Shown here piece after piece: positions 54,990 through 64,000 of a DNA stretch of 64,000 nucleotides. The stretch's first letter is position 1, and each line of letters begins with the position of its first letter. The position numbers and the translations under genes are program-made. Location of the stretch: the NCBI GenBank assembly GCA_037954325.1, contig JBBMNZ010000040.1, positions 1,127,001 through 1,191,000 on the forward strand, written 5' to 3'. The notes beneath the pieces are model-generated. The model ran no database searches, had not been told where the DNA came from, and was given only the letters and a program-made list of their open reading frames with translations. The DNA is from Fistularia commersonii (lineage: Eukaryota > Chordata > Actinopteri > Syngnathiformes > Fistulariidae).

Positions 54990-55560
54990 TATTTCAACAG
55001 CGGAAACCAGCTTGATGAAATTCACTGGTTATTTCCACTCCGAATCAAAAACGCTTGAACTTGGTGAGATAAGCACTTTTTGAACGAAAGGCTATATCTT
55101 TTGAACTTTTGATTGGATTTCACTGAATGGGACATATATTGTGCAAAATCATGTCCTAAACAACATATTTAAAAGTCAGAAACCAGCTTGATGAAATTCA
55201 TTAGTTTTTTCCACTCCGAATCAGAAACGATTAGACTCGGTGAGATAAGCACTTTTTGATCGAATGGCTATAACTTTTGAACCTGTGATGGGATTATACT
55301 GAAGTTGACATATATTGTGCAGAATCATGTCCTGAACAACATATTTAGACAGCAGAAAGCATCTTGATTCTTTCATTAGTTATTTCCACTGGGAATCATA
55401 AACGCTTCAACTCGATGACATAAGCACTTTTTGATCGAATGGCTCTATCTTTTGAACTTGTCGCTGGATTATACTGAATTTGACATATTTTGTGCAGAAT
55501 CTTGTCCTAAACAACATATTTCAACAGCAGGAACAAGCTTGATGAAATTCATTGGTTATT
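54990..55560 (+). repeat. Unusually divergent monomers at the second A-to-B boundary
   Basis: Three or so units carry changes I saw nowhere else: TAAATTACTTATTTC, GAACGAAAGGC, TTGATTGGATTTC, GAATGGGACAT, AAAAGTCAGAAACC, GAAAGCATCTTGATTC and CCACTGGGAATCATAAACG. They keep the unit length and register. They sit between A block 2 and B block 2. Low homogenisation at a domain edge is a plausible cause. Confidence 0.75.
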
Positions 55561-55805
55561 TCCAATACTAATCAAAAACTCTTCAACTTGGTGACATGAG
55601 TACTTTTTGGACGAATGGCTATATCCTTTGAACCTGTAATGGGATTTCACTGAATTTGACATATATCGTGTAGAATCATGTCCTAAACAACATATTTCAA
55701 CAGCAGAAACCAGCTTGATGAAATTCAAAAGTTATTTCCACTCCTAATCAAAAACGCTTCAACTCGGTGAGATAAGTACTTTTTGAACGAATGGCGATCT
55801 CTTTT

Positions 55806-57680
55806 GAACCTGTGATGGGATTATACTGAATTTGACATATATTTTGCAGAATCATGTCCTAAACAACATATTTCAACAGCAGAAACCAGCTTGATGAAAT
55901 TCATTAGTTATTTCCACTCCGAATCAAAAACGCTTCAACTCGGTGAGATAAGTACTTTTTGAACAAATAGCTATATCCTATGAACCTGTAATGGGATCAC
56001 ACTGAATTTGACATATATTGTGCAGAATCATATCCTAAACAACATATTTCAACAGCAGAAACCAGCTTGATGAAATTCATTAGTTATTTCCACTCCTAAT
56101 CAAAAACGCTTCAAATCGGTAAGATAAGTACTTTTTGAACGAATGGCTATATCTTTTGAATATGTGAAGGGATCACACTGACTTTGACATATATTGTGCA
56201 GAATCATATCCCAAACAACATATTTCAACAGCAGAAACCAGCTTGATGAAATTCATTAGTTATTTCCACTCCTAATCAAAAACACATTAACTTGTTGAGA
56301 TAAGCACTTTTTGAAAAAATGGCTATATCTTTTGAACTTGTGAAGGGATTACACTGAATTTGACATATATTGTGCAGAATCATGTCCTAAACAACATATT
56401 TCAACAATAGAAATCTACATGATAAAATTCATTAGTTATTGCCACTCCTAATCAAAATTGCTTCAACTCGGTGAGATAAGCACTTTTTGCACGAATGGCT
56501 ATATATTTTGATCTTGTCGCTGGATTACAAAGAATTTGACATGTGTTGTGCAGAATCGTGTCCTAAACAACATATTTCAACAGCAGAAACCAGCTTGATT
56601 AAATCCATCATTTATTTCCACTCCTAATCAAAAACGCTTCAACCCGATAAGATAAGCAGTTTTTGAACGAATGGCGATATCTTTTTAACCTATGAAGGGA
56701 TTACACTGAAGTTGACATATATTGTGCAAAATCATGTCCTAAACAACATATTTCAACAGCAGAAACCAGCGTGATGATATTCATTAGTTATTTCCACTCC
56801 TAATCAGAAACATCTCAACTCGGTGAGTTAAGCACTTTTTGAACGATGGCTATATCTTTTGGACTTTTGATGGGATATCTCTGAATATGACATATATTGT
56901 GCAGAATCTTGACCTAACAACATATTTCAACTGCAGAAACCACCTTGACGAAATTAATTGGTTATTTCCAATACTAATCAAAAACTCTTTTACTTGGTGA
57001 CATAAGTACTTTTTGGACGAATGGCTATATCCTTTGAACCTGTAATGGGATTTCACTGAATTTGACATATATTGTGTAGAATCATGTCCTAAACAACATA
57101 TTTCAACAGCAGAAACCAGCTTGATGAAATTCAAAAGTTATTTCCACTCCTAATCAAAAACGCTTCAACTCGGTGAGATAAGTACTTTTTGAACGAATGG
57201 CTATATCTTTTGATCTTGTGAAGGGATTACACTGAATTTGACATATATTGTCCAGAATCATGTCCTAAACAACATATTTAAAGAGCAGATACCAGCTTGA
57301 TGAAATTCATTAGTTATTTCCACTCCTAATCAAAAACGCTTCAACTTGGTGAGATAAGTCCTTTTTGAATAGATGGCTATATCTTTTGAACTTGTGAAGG
57401 GATTACACTGAATTTGACATATATTGTCCAGAATCATGTCCTAAAAAACAAATTTCAAGAGCAGAAACCAGCTTGATGAAATTCATTAGTTATTTCCACT
57501 CCTAATCAAAAACGCTTCAACTCGGTGAGATAAGTACTTTCTGAACGAATGGCGATATCTTTTTAACCTATAAAGGGATTACACTGAATTTGACATATAT
57601 TGTGCAGAATCATGTCCTAAACAACATATTTCAACAGCAAAAACCAGCGTGATGAAATTCAAAAGTTATTTCCACTCCTA
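55806..57680 (+). repeat. B segment matching 32,580-34,800
   Basis: Anchors such as CTATATCCTATGAACC (32,745/55,971 region) and GATTACAAAGAATTTGAC (33,298/56,524) are 23,226 bp apart, whereas anchors after 33,800 (for example 33,978/56,850) are 22,872 apart. The difference of 354 bp is two monomers, missing here relative to about 33,450-33,800. An odd one-base-short GAACGATGGC is shared, at 33,970 and 56,842. Confidence 0.88.
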
Positions 57681-58349
57681 ATCAAAAATGCTTCAACTCG
57701 GTGAGATAAGTACTTTTTGAAAGTATGGCTATATCCTTTGAACCTGTAATGGGATCACACTGAATTTGACATATATTGTGCAGAATCATATCCAAAAAAC
57801 ATATTTCAACAGCAGAAACCAGCTTGATGAAATTCAATAATTATTTCCACTCCTAAACAAAAACGCTTCAACTCGGTGAGAAAAGCATTGTTTGCACGAA
57901 TGGCTATATCTTTTGATATTGTCGCTGGATTACACTGAATTTGAAATATTTTCTGCAGAATCATGTCCTAAACAACATATTTCAACAGCAGAAACCAGCG
58001 TGATGAAATTCAAAAGTTATTTCCACTCCTAATCAAAAAAGCTTCAACTCGGTGAGATAAGTACTTTTTGAACGAATGGCTATATCTTTTGAACCTTTGA
58101 TGTGATTACACTAAATTGGACATATATTGTGCAGAATCATATCCTAAACAACATATTTCAACGGCAGAAACCAGCTTGATGAAATTCATTAGTTATATCC
58201 ACTCCTAATCAGAAACACTTTAACTCGGTCTCATGAGCACATTTTGAAAGAATGTCTATATCCTTTGAACCTGTAATGGGCTCACAAGAATTTGACATAT
58301 ATTGTGCAGAATCATGTCCTAAACAACATATTTCAACAGCAGAAACCAG

Positions 58350-60460
58350 CTTGATGAAATTCATTAGTTATTTCCACTCCGAATCAAAAACGCTTCAACT
58401 CGTTGAGATAAGCACTTTTTGATCGAATAGCTATATCCTTTGAACCTGTAATGGGATCACACTGACTTTGACATATATTGTGCAGAATCATGTCCTAAAC
58501 CACATATTTCAACAGCAGAAACCAGCGTGATGAAATTCAAAAGTTATTTCCACTCCTAATCAAAAATGCTTCAACTCGGTGAGATAAGTACTTTTTGAAC
58601 GAATGGCTATATCTTTTGAACATGTGAAGGGATTGCACTGAATTTGACATATCCTGTCCAGAATCATGTCCTAAACAACAAATTTCAAGAGCAGAAACCA
58701 GCTTGATGAAATTCAAAAGTTATTTCCAATACTAATCAAAAACTCTTCAACTTGGTGAGAAAAGCAATTTTTGAACGAATGGCTATATTTTTTGAACCTG
58801 TGATGGGATTTCACTGAATTTGACATATATTGTGCAAAATCTTGTCCTAAACAACATATTTCAACAGCAGAAACCAGCTTGACGAAATCCATCAGTTATC
58901 TCAATCCTAATCAAAAACGCTTCAACCCGATAAGATAGGCAGTTTTTGAACGAATGGCTATATCTTTTGAACCTTTGATGTGATTACACTAAATTGGACA
59001 TATATTGTGCAGAATCATATCCTAAACAACATATTTCAACAGCAGAAACCAGCTTGATGAAATTCATTAGTTATATCCACTCCTAATCAGAAACACTTTA
59101 ACTCGGTCTCATGAGCACATTTTGAAAGAATGTCTATATCCTTTGAACCTGTAATGGGCTCACAAGAATTTGACATATATTGTGCAGAATCATGTCCTAA
59201 ACAACATATTTCAACAGCAGAAAAAAGCTTGATGAAATTCATTAGTTATTTCCACTCCGAATCAAAAACGCTTCAACCCGATAATATAAGCAGATTTTGA
59301 ACGAATGGCTATATCTTTTCAACTTGTAGCTGGATTACACTGAATTTGACATGTGTTTTGCACAATCATGTCCTAAACAACATATTTCAACAGCAGTAAC
59401 CAGCTTGATGAAATCCATCAGATATTTCCACTCCTAATCAAAAACGCTTCAACCCGATAAGATAAGCAGATTTTGAACGAATGGCTATATCTTTTGATCC
59501 TGTGATGTGATTACACTAAATTGGACATATATTGTGCAGAATCATATCCTAAACAACATATTTCAACAGCAGAAACCAGTTTGATGAAATTCATTGGTTA
59601 TTTCCACTCCAAATCAAAAATGTTTCAACTCGGTGAGATAAGTCCTTTTTGAACGAATGGCTATATCCTTTGAACCTGTAATGGGATCACACTGACTTTG
59701 ACATATATTGTGCAGAATCATATCCTAAACAACATATTTCAACAGCAGAAACCAGCTTGATGAAATTCATTAGTTATTTCCACTCCTAATCAAAAATGCT
59801 TCAACTCGGTGAGATAAGCACTTTTTGAACGAATGGCTATATCTTTTGAACTTGTGAAGGGATTACACTGAATTTGACATATATTGTGCAGAATCATGTC
59901 CTAAACAACATATTTCAACAGTAGAAATCTACTTGATGAAATTCATTAGTTATTGCCACTCCTAATCAAAATTGCTTCAACTCGGTGAGATAAGCACTTT
60001 TTGCACGAATGGCTATATCTTTTGATCTTGTCGCTGGATTACACTGAATTTGACATGTGTTCTGCACAATCATGTCCTAAACAACATATTTCAACAGCAG
60101 AAACCAGCTTGATTAAATCCATTAGTTATTTCCACTCTCAATCAAAAACGCTTCAATCCGATAAGATAAGCAGTTTTTGAACGAATGGCTATGTCTTTTG
60201 AACCTGTCATGTGATTATACTAAATTTGAAATGTATTGTGCAGAATCATATCCTAAAAAACATATTTCAAGAGCAGAAACCAGCTTGATGAAATTCATTG
60301 ATTATTTCCACTCCGAATCCAAAAACGCATCAACTCGGTGAGATAAGTACTTTTTGAACGAATGGCGATATCTTTTGAACCTATGAAGGGATTACACTGA
60401 ATTTGACATATATTGTGCAGAATCATGTCCTAAAGAACATATTTCAACAGCAGAAACCAG
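58350..60460 (+). repeat. 12-monomer tandem duplication, copy 1 (2,111 bp)
   Basis: Repeats directly as 60,461-62,571 with a constant offset of 2,111 bp. I noticed fewer than about ten single-base differences, among them TCTCAATCC against TCTCACTCC (near 58,899 and 61,010), GATAATATAAG against GATAAGATAAG (near 59,280) and AATCCGATAAG against AACCCGATAAG (near 60,150 and 62,262). It also contains an internal 5-monomer-offset echo: the GAACCTTTGATGTG monomer series at 58,091 returns at 58,969. Confidence 0.93.
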
Positions 60461-62571
60461 CGTGATGAAATTCATTAGTTATTTCCACTCCGAATCAAAA
60501 ACGCTTCAACTCGTTGAGATAAGCACTTTTTGATCGAATAGCTATATCCTTTGAACCTGTAATGGGATCACACTGACTTTGACATATATTGTGCAGAATC
60601 ATGTCCTAAACCACATATTTCAACAGCAGAAACCAGCGTGATGAAATTCAAAAGTTATTTCCACTCCTAATCAAAAATGCTTCAACTCGGTGAGATAAGT
60701 ACTTTTTGAACGAATGGCTATATCTTTTGAACATGTGAAGGGATTGCACTGAATTTGACATATCCTGTCCAGAATCATGTCCTAAACAACAAATTTCAAG
60801 AGCAGAAACCAGCTTGATGAAATTCAAAAGTTATTTCCAATACTAATCAAAAACTCTTCAACTTGGTGAGAAAAGCAATTTTTGAACGAATGGCTATATT
60901 TTTTGAACCTGTGATGGGATTTCACTGAATTTGACATATATTGTGCAAAATCTTGTCCTAAACAACATATTTCAACAGCAGAAACCAGCTTGACGAAATC
61001 CATCAGTTATCTCACTCCTAATCAAAAACGCTTCAACCCGATAAGATAGGCAGTTTTTGAACGAATGGCTATATCTTTTGAACCTTTGATGTGATTACAC
61101 TAAATTGGACATATATTGTGCAGAATCATATCCTAAACAACATATTTCAACAGCAGAAACCAGCTTGATGAAATTCATTAGTTATATCCACTCCTAATCA
61201 GAAACACTTTAACTCGGTCTCATGAGCACATTTTGAAAGAATGTCTATATCCTTTGAACCTGTAATGGGCTCACAAGAATTTGACATATATTGTGCAGAA
61301 TCATGTCCTAAACAACATATTTCAACAGCAGAAAAAAGCTTGATGAAATTCATTAGTTATTTCCACTCCGAATCAAAAACGCTTCAACCCGATAAGATAA
61401 GCAGATTTTGAACGAATGGCTATATCTTTTCAACTTGTAGCTGGATTACACTGAATTTGACATGTGTTTTGCACAATCATGTCCTAAACAACATATTTCA
61501 ACAGCAGTAACCAGCTTGATGAAATCCATCAGATATTTCCACTCCTAATCAAAAACGCTTCAACCCGATAAGATAAGCAGATTTTGAACGAATGGCTATA
61601 TCTTTTGATCCTGTGATGTGATTACACTAAATTGGACATATATTGTGCAGAATCATATCCTAAACAACATATTTCAACAGCAGAAACCAGCTTGATGAAA
61701 TTCATTGGTTATTTCCACTCCAAATCAAAAATGTTTCAACTCGGTGAGATAAGTCCTTTTTGAACGAATGGCTATATCCTTTGAACCTGTAATGGGATCA
61801 CACTGACTTTGACATATATTGTGCAGAATCATATCCTAAACAACATATTTCAACAGCAGAAACCAGCTTGATGAAATTCATTAGTTATTTCCACTCCTAA
61901 TCAAAAATGCTTCAACTCGGTGAGATAAGCACTTTTTGAACGAATGGCTATATCTTTTGAACTTGTGAAGGGATTACACTGAATTTGACATATATTGTGC
62001 AGAATCATGTCCTAAACAACATATTTCAACAGTAGAAATCTACTTGATGAAATTCATTAGTTATTGCCACTCCTAATCAAAATTGCTTCAACTCGGTGAG
62101 ATAAGCACTTTTTGCACGAATGGCTTTATCTTTTGATCTTGTCGCTGGATTACACTGAATTTGACATGTGTTCTGCACAATCATGTCCTAAACAACATAT
62201 TTCAACAGCAGAAACCAGCTTGATTAAATCCATTAGTTATTTCCACTCTCAATCAAAAACGCTTCAACCCGATAAGATAAGCAGTTTTTGAACGAATGGC
62301 TATGTCTTTTGAACCTGTAATGTGATTACACTAAATTTGAAATGTATTGTGCAGAATCATATCCTAAAAAACATATTTCAAGAGCAGAAACCAGCTTGAT
62401 GAAATTCATTGATTATTTCCACTCCGAATCCAAAAACGCATCAACTCGGTGAGATAAGTACTTTTTGAACGAATGGCGATATCTTTTGAACCTATGAAGG
62501 GATTACACTGAATTTGACATATATTGTACAGAATCATGTCCTAAAGAACATATTTCAACAACAGAAACCAG
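60461..62571 (+). repeat. 12-monomer tandem duplication, copy 2 (2,111 bp)
   Basis: Immediately adjacent copy of 58,350-60,460 without intervening units. It diverges after about 62,571, where the start becomes AAATTCAAAAG while the corresponding start after copy 1 reads AAATTCATTAG. Adjacent, near-identical, whole-monomer copies are the signature of a recent unequal crossover. Confidence 0.93.
61870..62045 (+). repeat. Representative 176-bp monomer
   Basis: This unit is close to the consensus and exactly 176 bp from one GATG start to the next (61,870 to 62,046). It shows the usual order: ATGAAATTCAT palindrome at unit positions 2-12, the A5 tract at about 34-38, the T5 tract at about 64-68, the second T4 tract at about 86-89, the GGATTACACTGAATTTGAC core at about 102-120, AGAATCATGTCC at about 132-143 and the CAGCAGAAACCAG end. 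It carries the TGTGAAGGGATT variant typical of subfamily B and an AGTAGAAATCTAC end instead of AGCAGAAACCAGC. The start point is a convention chosen for description and has no known biological meaning. Confidence 0.9.
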
Positions 62572-63463
62572 CGTGATGAAATTCAAAAGTTATTTCCACT
62601 CCTAATCAAAAACGCTTAAACTCGGTGATATAAGTACTTTTTGAACGAATGGCTATATCTTTTGAACTTGTGAAGGGATTACACTTAATTTGACATATAT
62701 TGTGCAGAATTATGTCATAAACAACATATTTCAACAGCAGAAACCAGCTTGATGAAATCCATCAGATATTTCCACTCCTAATCAAAAACGCTTCAACCCG
62801 ATAAGATAAGCAGATTTTGAACGAATGGCTATATCTTTTGATCCTTTAATGGGATTACACTAAATTTGACATATATTGTGCAGAATCATATCCCAAAAAA
62901 CATATTTCAACAGCAGAAACCAGCTTGATGAAATTCATTAGTTATTTCCACTCCTAAACAAAAACGCTTCAACTCGGTGAGATAAGCATTATTTGCAAGA
63001 ATGGCTATATCTTTTGATCTTTTTGCTGGATAACACTGAATTTGAAATATTTTCTGCAGAATCATGTCCTAAACAACATATTTCAACAGCAGAAACCAGC
63101 TTGATGATATTCATTAGTTATTTCTACTCCGAATCAAAAACGCTCAACTCGGTGAGATAAGCACTTTTTGATCGAATGGCAATATCTTTTGAACTTGTCG
63201 CTGGATTATACTGAATTTGACATATTTTGTGCAAAATCTTGTCCTAAACAACATATTTCAACAGTAGGAACCAGCTTGATGAAATTCATTAGTTATATCC
63301 ACTCCTAATCAAAAACGCTTCAAATCGGTCTCATAAGCATGTTTTGAACGAATGGCTATTTCCTTTGAACCTGTAATGGGCTCACAAGAATTTGACATAT
63401 ATTGTGCAGAATCATGTCCTAAACAACATATTTCAACAGCAAAAACCAGCTTGATGAAATTCA
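62565..63463 (+). repeat. B segment matching 40,565-41,463, with a replaced patch
   Basis: Colinear with 40,565-41,463 at exactly 22,000 bp, except about 62,748-62,850. There this copy has AAATCCATCAGATATTTCC, CAACCCGATAAG, GCAGATTTTGAACG and TTTTGATCC, which are the variants of the monomer near 61,517-61,620. The other copy has ATATCCATTAGTTATTTCC and GATAAGTCCTTTTTG in that place. Length is unchanged, which fits gene conversion from a nearby unit. Confidence 0.85.
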
Positions 63464-64000
63464 ATAGTTATTTCCGCTCCTAATCAAAACCTCTTCAACT
63501 TGGTGAGATAAGCAATTTTTGAACGAATTGCTATATCTTTTGAACATGTGATTGGATTTCACTGAATTTGACATAAATTGTGCAGAATCTTGTCCTAAAC
63601 AACATATTTCAACAGCAGAAACCAGCTTGATGAAATTCATTAGTTATTTCCACTCCGAATCAAAAACGCTTCAACTCTGTGAGATAAGCACTTTTTGATC
63701 GAATGGCTATATCTTTAGAACTTGTCGCTGGATTATACTGAATTTGACATATTTTGTTCAGAATCTTGTCCTAAACAACATATTTCAACAGCGGGAACCA
63801 GCTTGATGAAATTCATTAGTTATTTCCACTCCGAATCAAAAACGCTTCAACTCGGTGAGATAAGCACTTTTTGATCGAATAGCTATATCTTTTCAACTTG
63901 TAGCTGGATTACACTGAATTTGACATGTGTTTTGCAGAATCATGTCCTAAACAACATATTTCAACAGCAGTAACCAGCTTGATGAAATCCATCAGTTATT

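Larger units (their letters stand above)
42978..54990 (+). repeat. Subfamily A block 2
   Basis: About 68 A-type monomers in the order seen in 23,976-32,470 but with extra and missing units. It contains a 7- to 8-monomer duplication (44,270-46,240), an 18-monomer-offset pair (45,050-45,660 with 48,223-48,833) and a 6- to 7-monomer duplication (52,500-54,640). No unique sequence interrupts it. Confidence 0.83.
1..64000 (+). repeat. Satellite DNA array, 176-bp monomer, about 363 copies head to tail
   Basis: Every line of the window can be placed on one repeating unit. Successive starts of the marker GATGAAATTC (or its variants) at 1,935, 2,111, 2,287, 2,464, 2,639 and 2,815 are 175-177 bp apart, and the same spacing holds wherever I measured it. 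Conserved landmarks in order are ATTAGTTATTTCC, TCAAAAACGCTTCAAC, GATAAGCACTTTTTG, ATGGCTATATCTTTTG, GGATTACACTGAATTTGAC, AGAATCATGTCC and CAGCAGAAACCAGC. All units point the same way and no foreign insert interrupts them. Neighbouring monomers commonly differ at a tenth or more of positions, while some distant ones are nearly identical. Size and base composition fit a plant centromeric or pericentromeric satellite; that is inference, since I do not recognise the sequence and see no other chromosome context. Confidence 0.98.
42971..64000 (+). repeat. Super-unit copy 2 (at least 21 kb, runs off the window)
   Basis: Begins inside the chimeric monomer at 42,961-42,978 and repeats the segment order of 23,976-42,970. 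It is longer than copy 1 owing to extra monomer blocks, for example around 52,900-55,560 and the 12-monomer duplication at 58,350-62,571, which outweigh losses such as about five monomers relative to 27,790-28,670. The last bases are still B-type, so the next junction, if any, lies outside the window. Confidence 0.72.
55000..64000 (+). repeat. Subfamily B block 2
   Basis: About 51 monomers with the hallmarks of block 1. Its first part (55,806-57,680) follows 32,580-34,800, including the rare TTTGGACTTTTGATGGG, ATCTCTGAATATGAC and CAGAATCTTGACCTAAC series; its later part contains the 12-monomer tandem duplication. It continues beyond the window end. Confidence 0.83.

Noticed and set aside
61870..62045. 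Recurrent short minus-strand frame of about 27 codons beginning at the AATTTCAT end of each unit
   Set aside because: It recurs because the repeat recurs. Many monomers break it by stop codons or length changes, so there is no sign of selection for coding.
61870..62045. Possible CENP-B box near CGCTTCAACTCGGTGAG or CTTCAACCCGATAAG
   Set aside because: The box needs TTCG and a CGGG-type core at fixed spacing. These motifs have TTCA and do not fit the core.
1..64000. TTGACA followed by TATATT-like sequence in every unit, resembling a bacterial promoter
   Set aside because: Spacing is wrong (the elements overlap) and the context is eukaryotic-type satellite, so the resemblance is a by-product of AT-rich sequence.
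1..64000. CRISPR-like array of repeats and spacers
   Set aside because: Units are 176 bp and similar along their full length. There are no short identical repeats with unrelated spacers and no cas genes.
1..64000. Human-type alpha satellite or the Arabidopsis centromere repeat
   Set aside because: The unit length is similar (171 and about 178 bp), but the sequence landmarks I know for those families are absent.

Overview
The whole 64 kb is one uninterrupted array of satellite DNA. A unit of about 176 bp (roughly 35% G+C by my count of a hand-built consensus) repeats head to tail about 363 times, always in the same orientation. The window opens at about unit position 12 and closes at about position 20, counting from the conserved GATGAAATTC. 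I found no protein-coding gene, RNA gene, transposon, simple-sequence tract, CRISPR or unique sequence. The few open frames are satellite read-through. A 176-bp, AT-rich, megabase-style tandem repeat is what plant centromeric or pericentromeric satellites usually look like. I do not recognise the monomer as one I can name (it is not human alpha satellite or the Arabidopsis 178/180-bp repeat as I know them), so 'plant centromere-type satellite' is inference and the species is undetermined.

Layout. About 1-32,500 is subfamily A, which has frequent tails such as AACATATATC or AACATCTATC, middles such as TGTCGCTGGATT or TGTGATGGGATT, and starts such as CCACTCCAACTC or CCTCTCTTAATC. About 32,500-42,970 is subfamily B, with hallmarks AAATTCAAAAG, GATAAGTAC, TGTGAAGGGATT, GGGCTCACAAGAATT and GGTCTCATAAGC. 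About 42,970-55,000 returns to A and about 55,000-64,000 returns to B. The B-to-A return lies inside one chimeric monomer at about 42,961-42,978. The sequence to its right is colinear with the sequence starting near 23,976, about 108 monomers (19.0 kb) earlier. I read this as an old tandem duplication of a ~19-kb A+B super-unit, since modified by gains and losses of whole monomers.

Within this are many multi-monomer duplications whose offsets are close to whole multiples of 176 bp: 21 monomers (4,960-7,475 with 8,572-11,173), 8 (12,481-15,130), 8 and 13 (20,590-24,281), 4 (24,388-25,511), 7-8 (44,270-46,240), 6-7 (52,500-54,640), 13 (34,706-38,786, about 1.8 kb with three differences seen) and 12 (58,350-62,571, directly adjacent copies of 2,111 bp). 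The youngest-looking are the last two and two single-monomer duplications (22,446-22,801; 44,447-44,798).

Nothing here is a set of genes working together. The information is a record of unequal exchange and gene conversion in a satellite array. Comparisons were made by eye, so block edges are approximate to tens of bases and identities are estimates.
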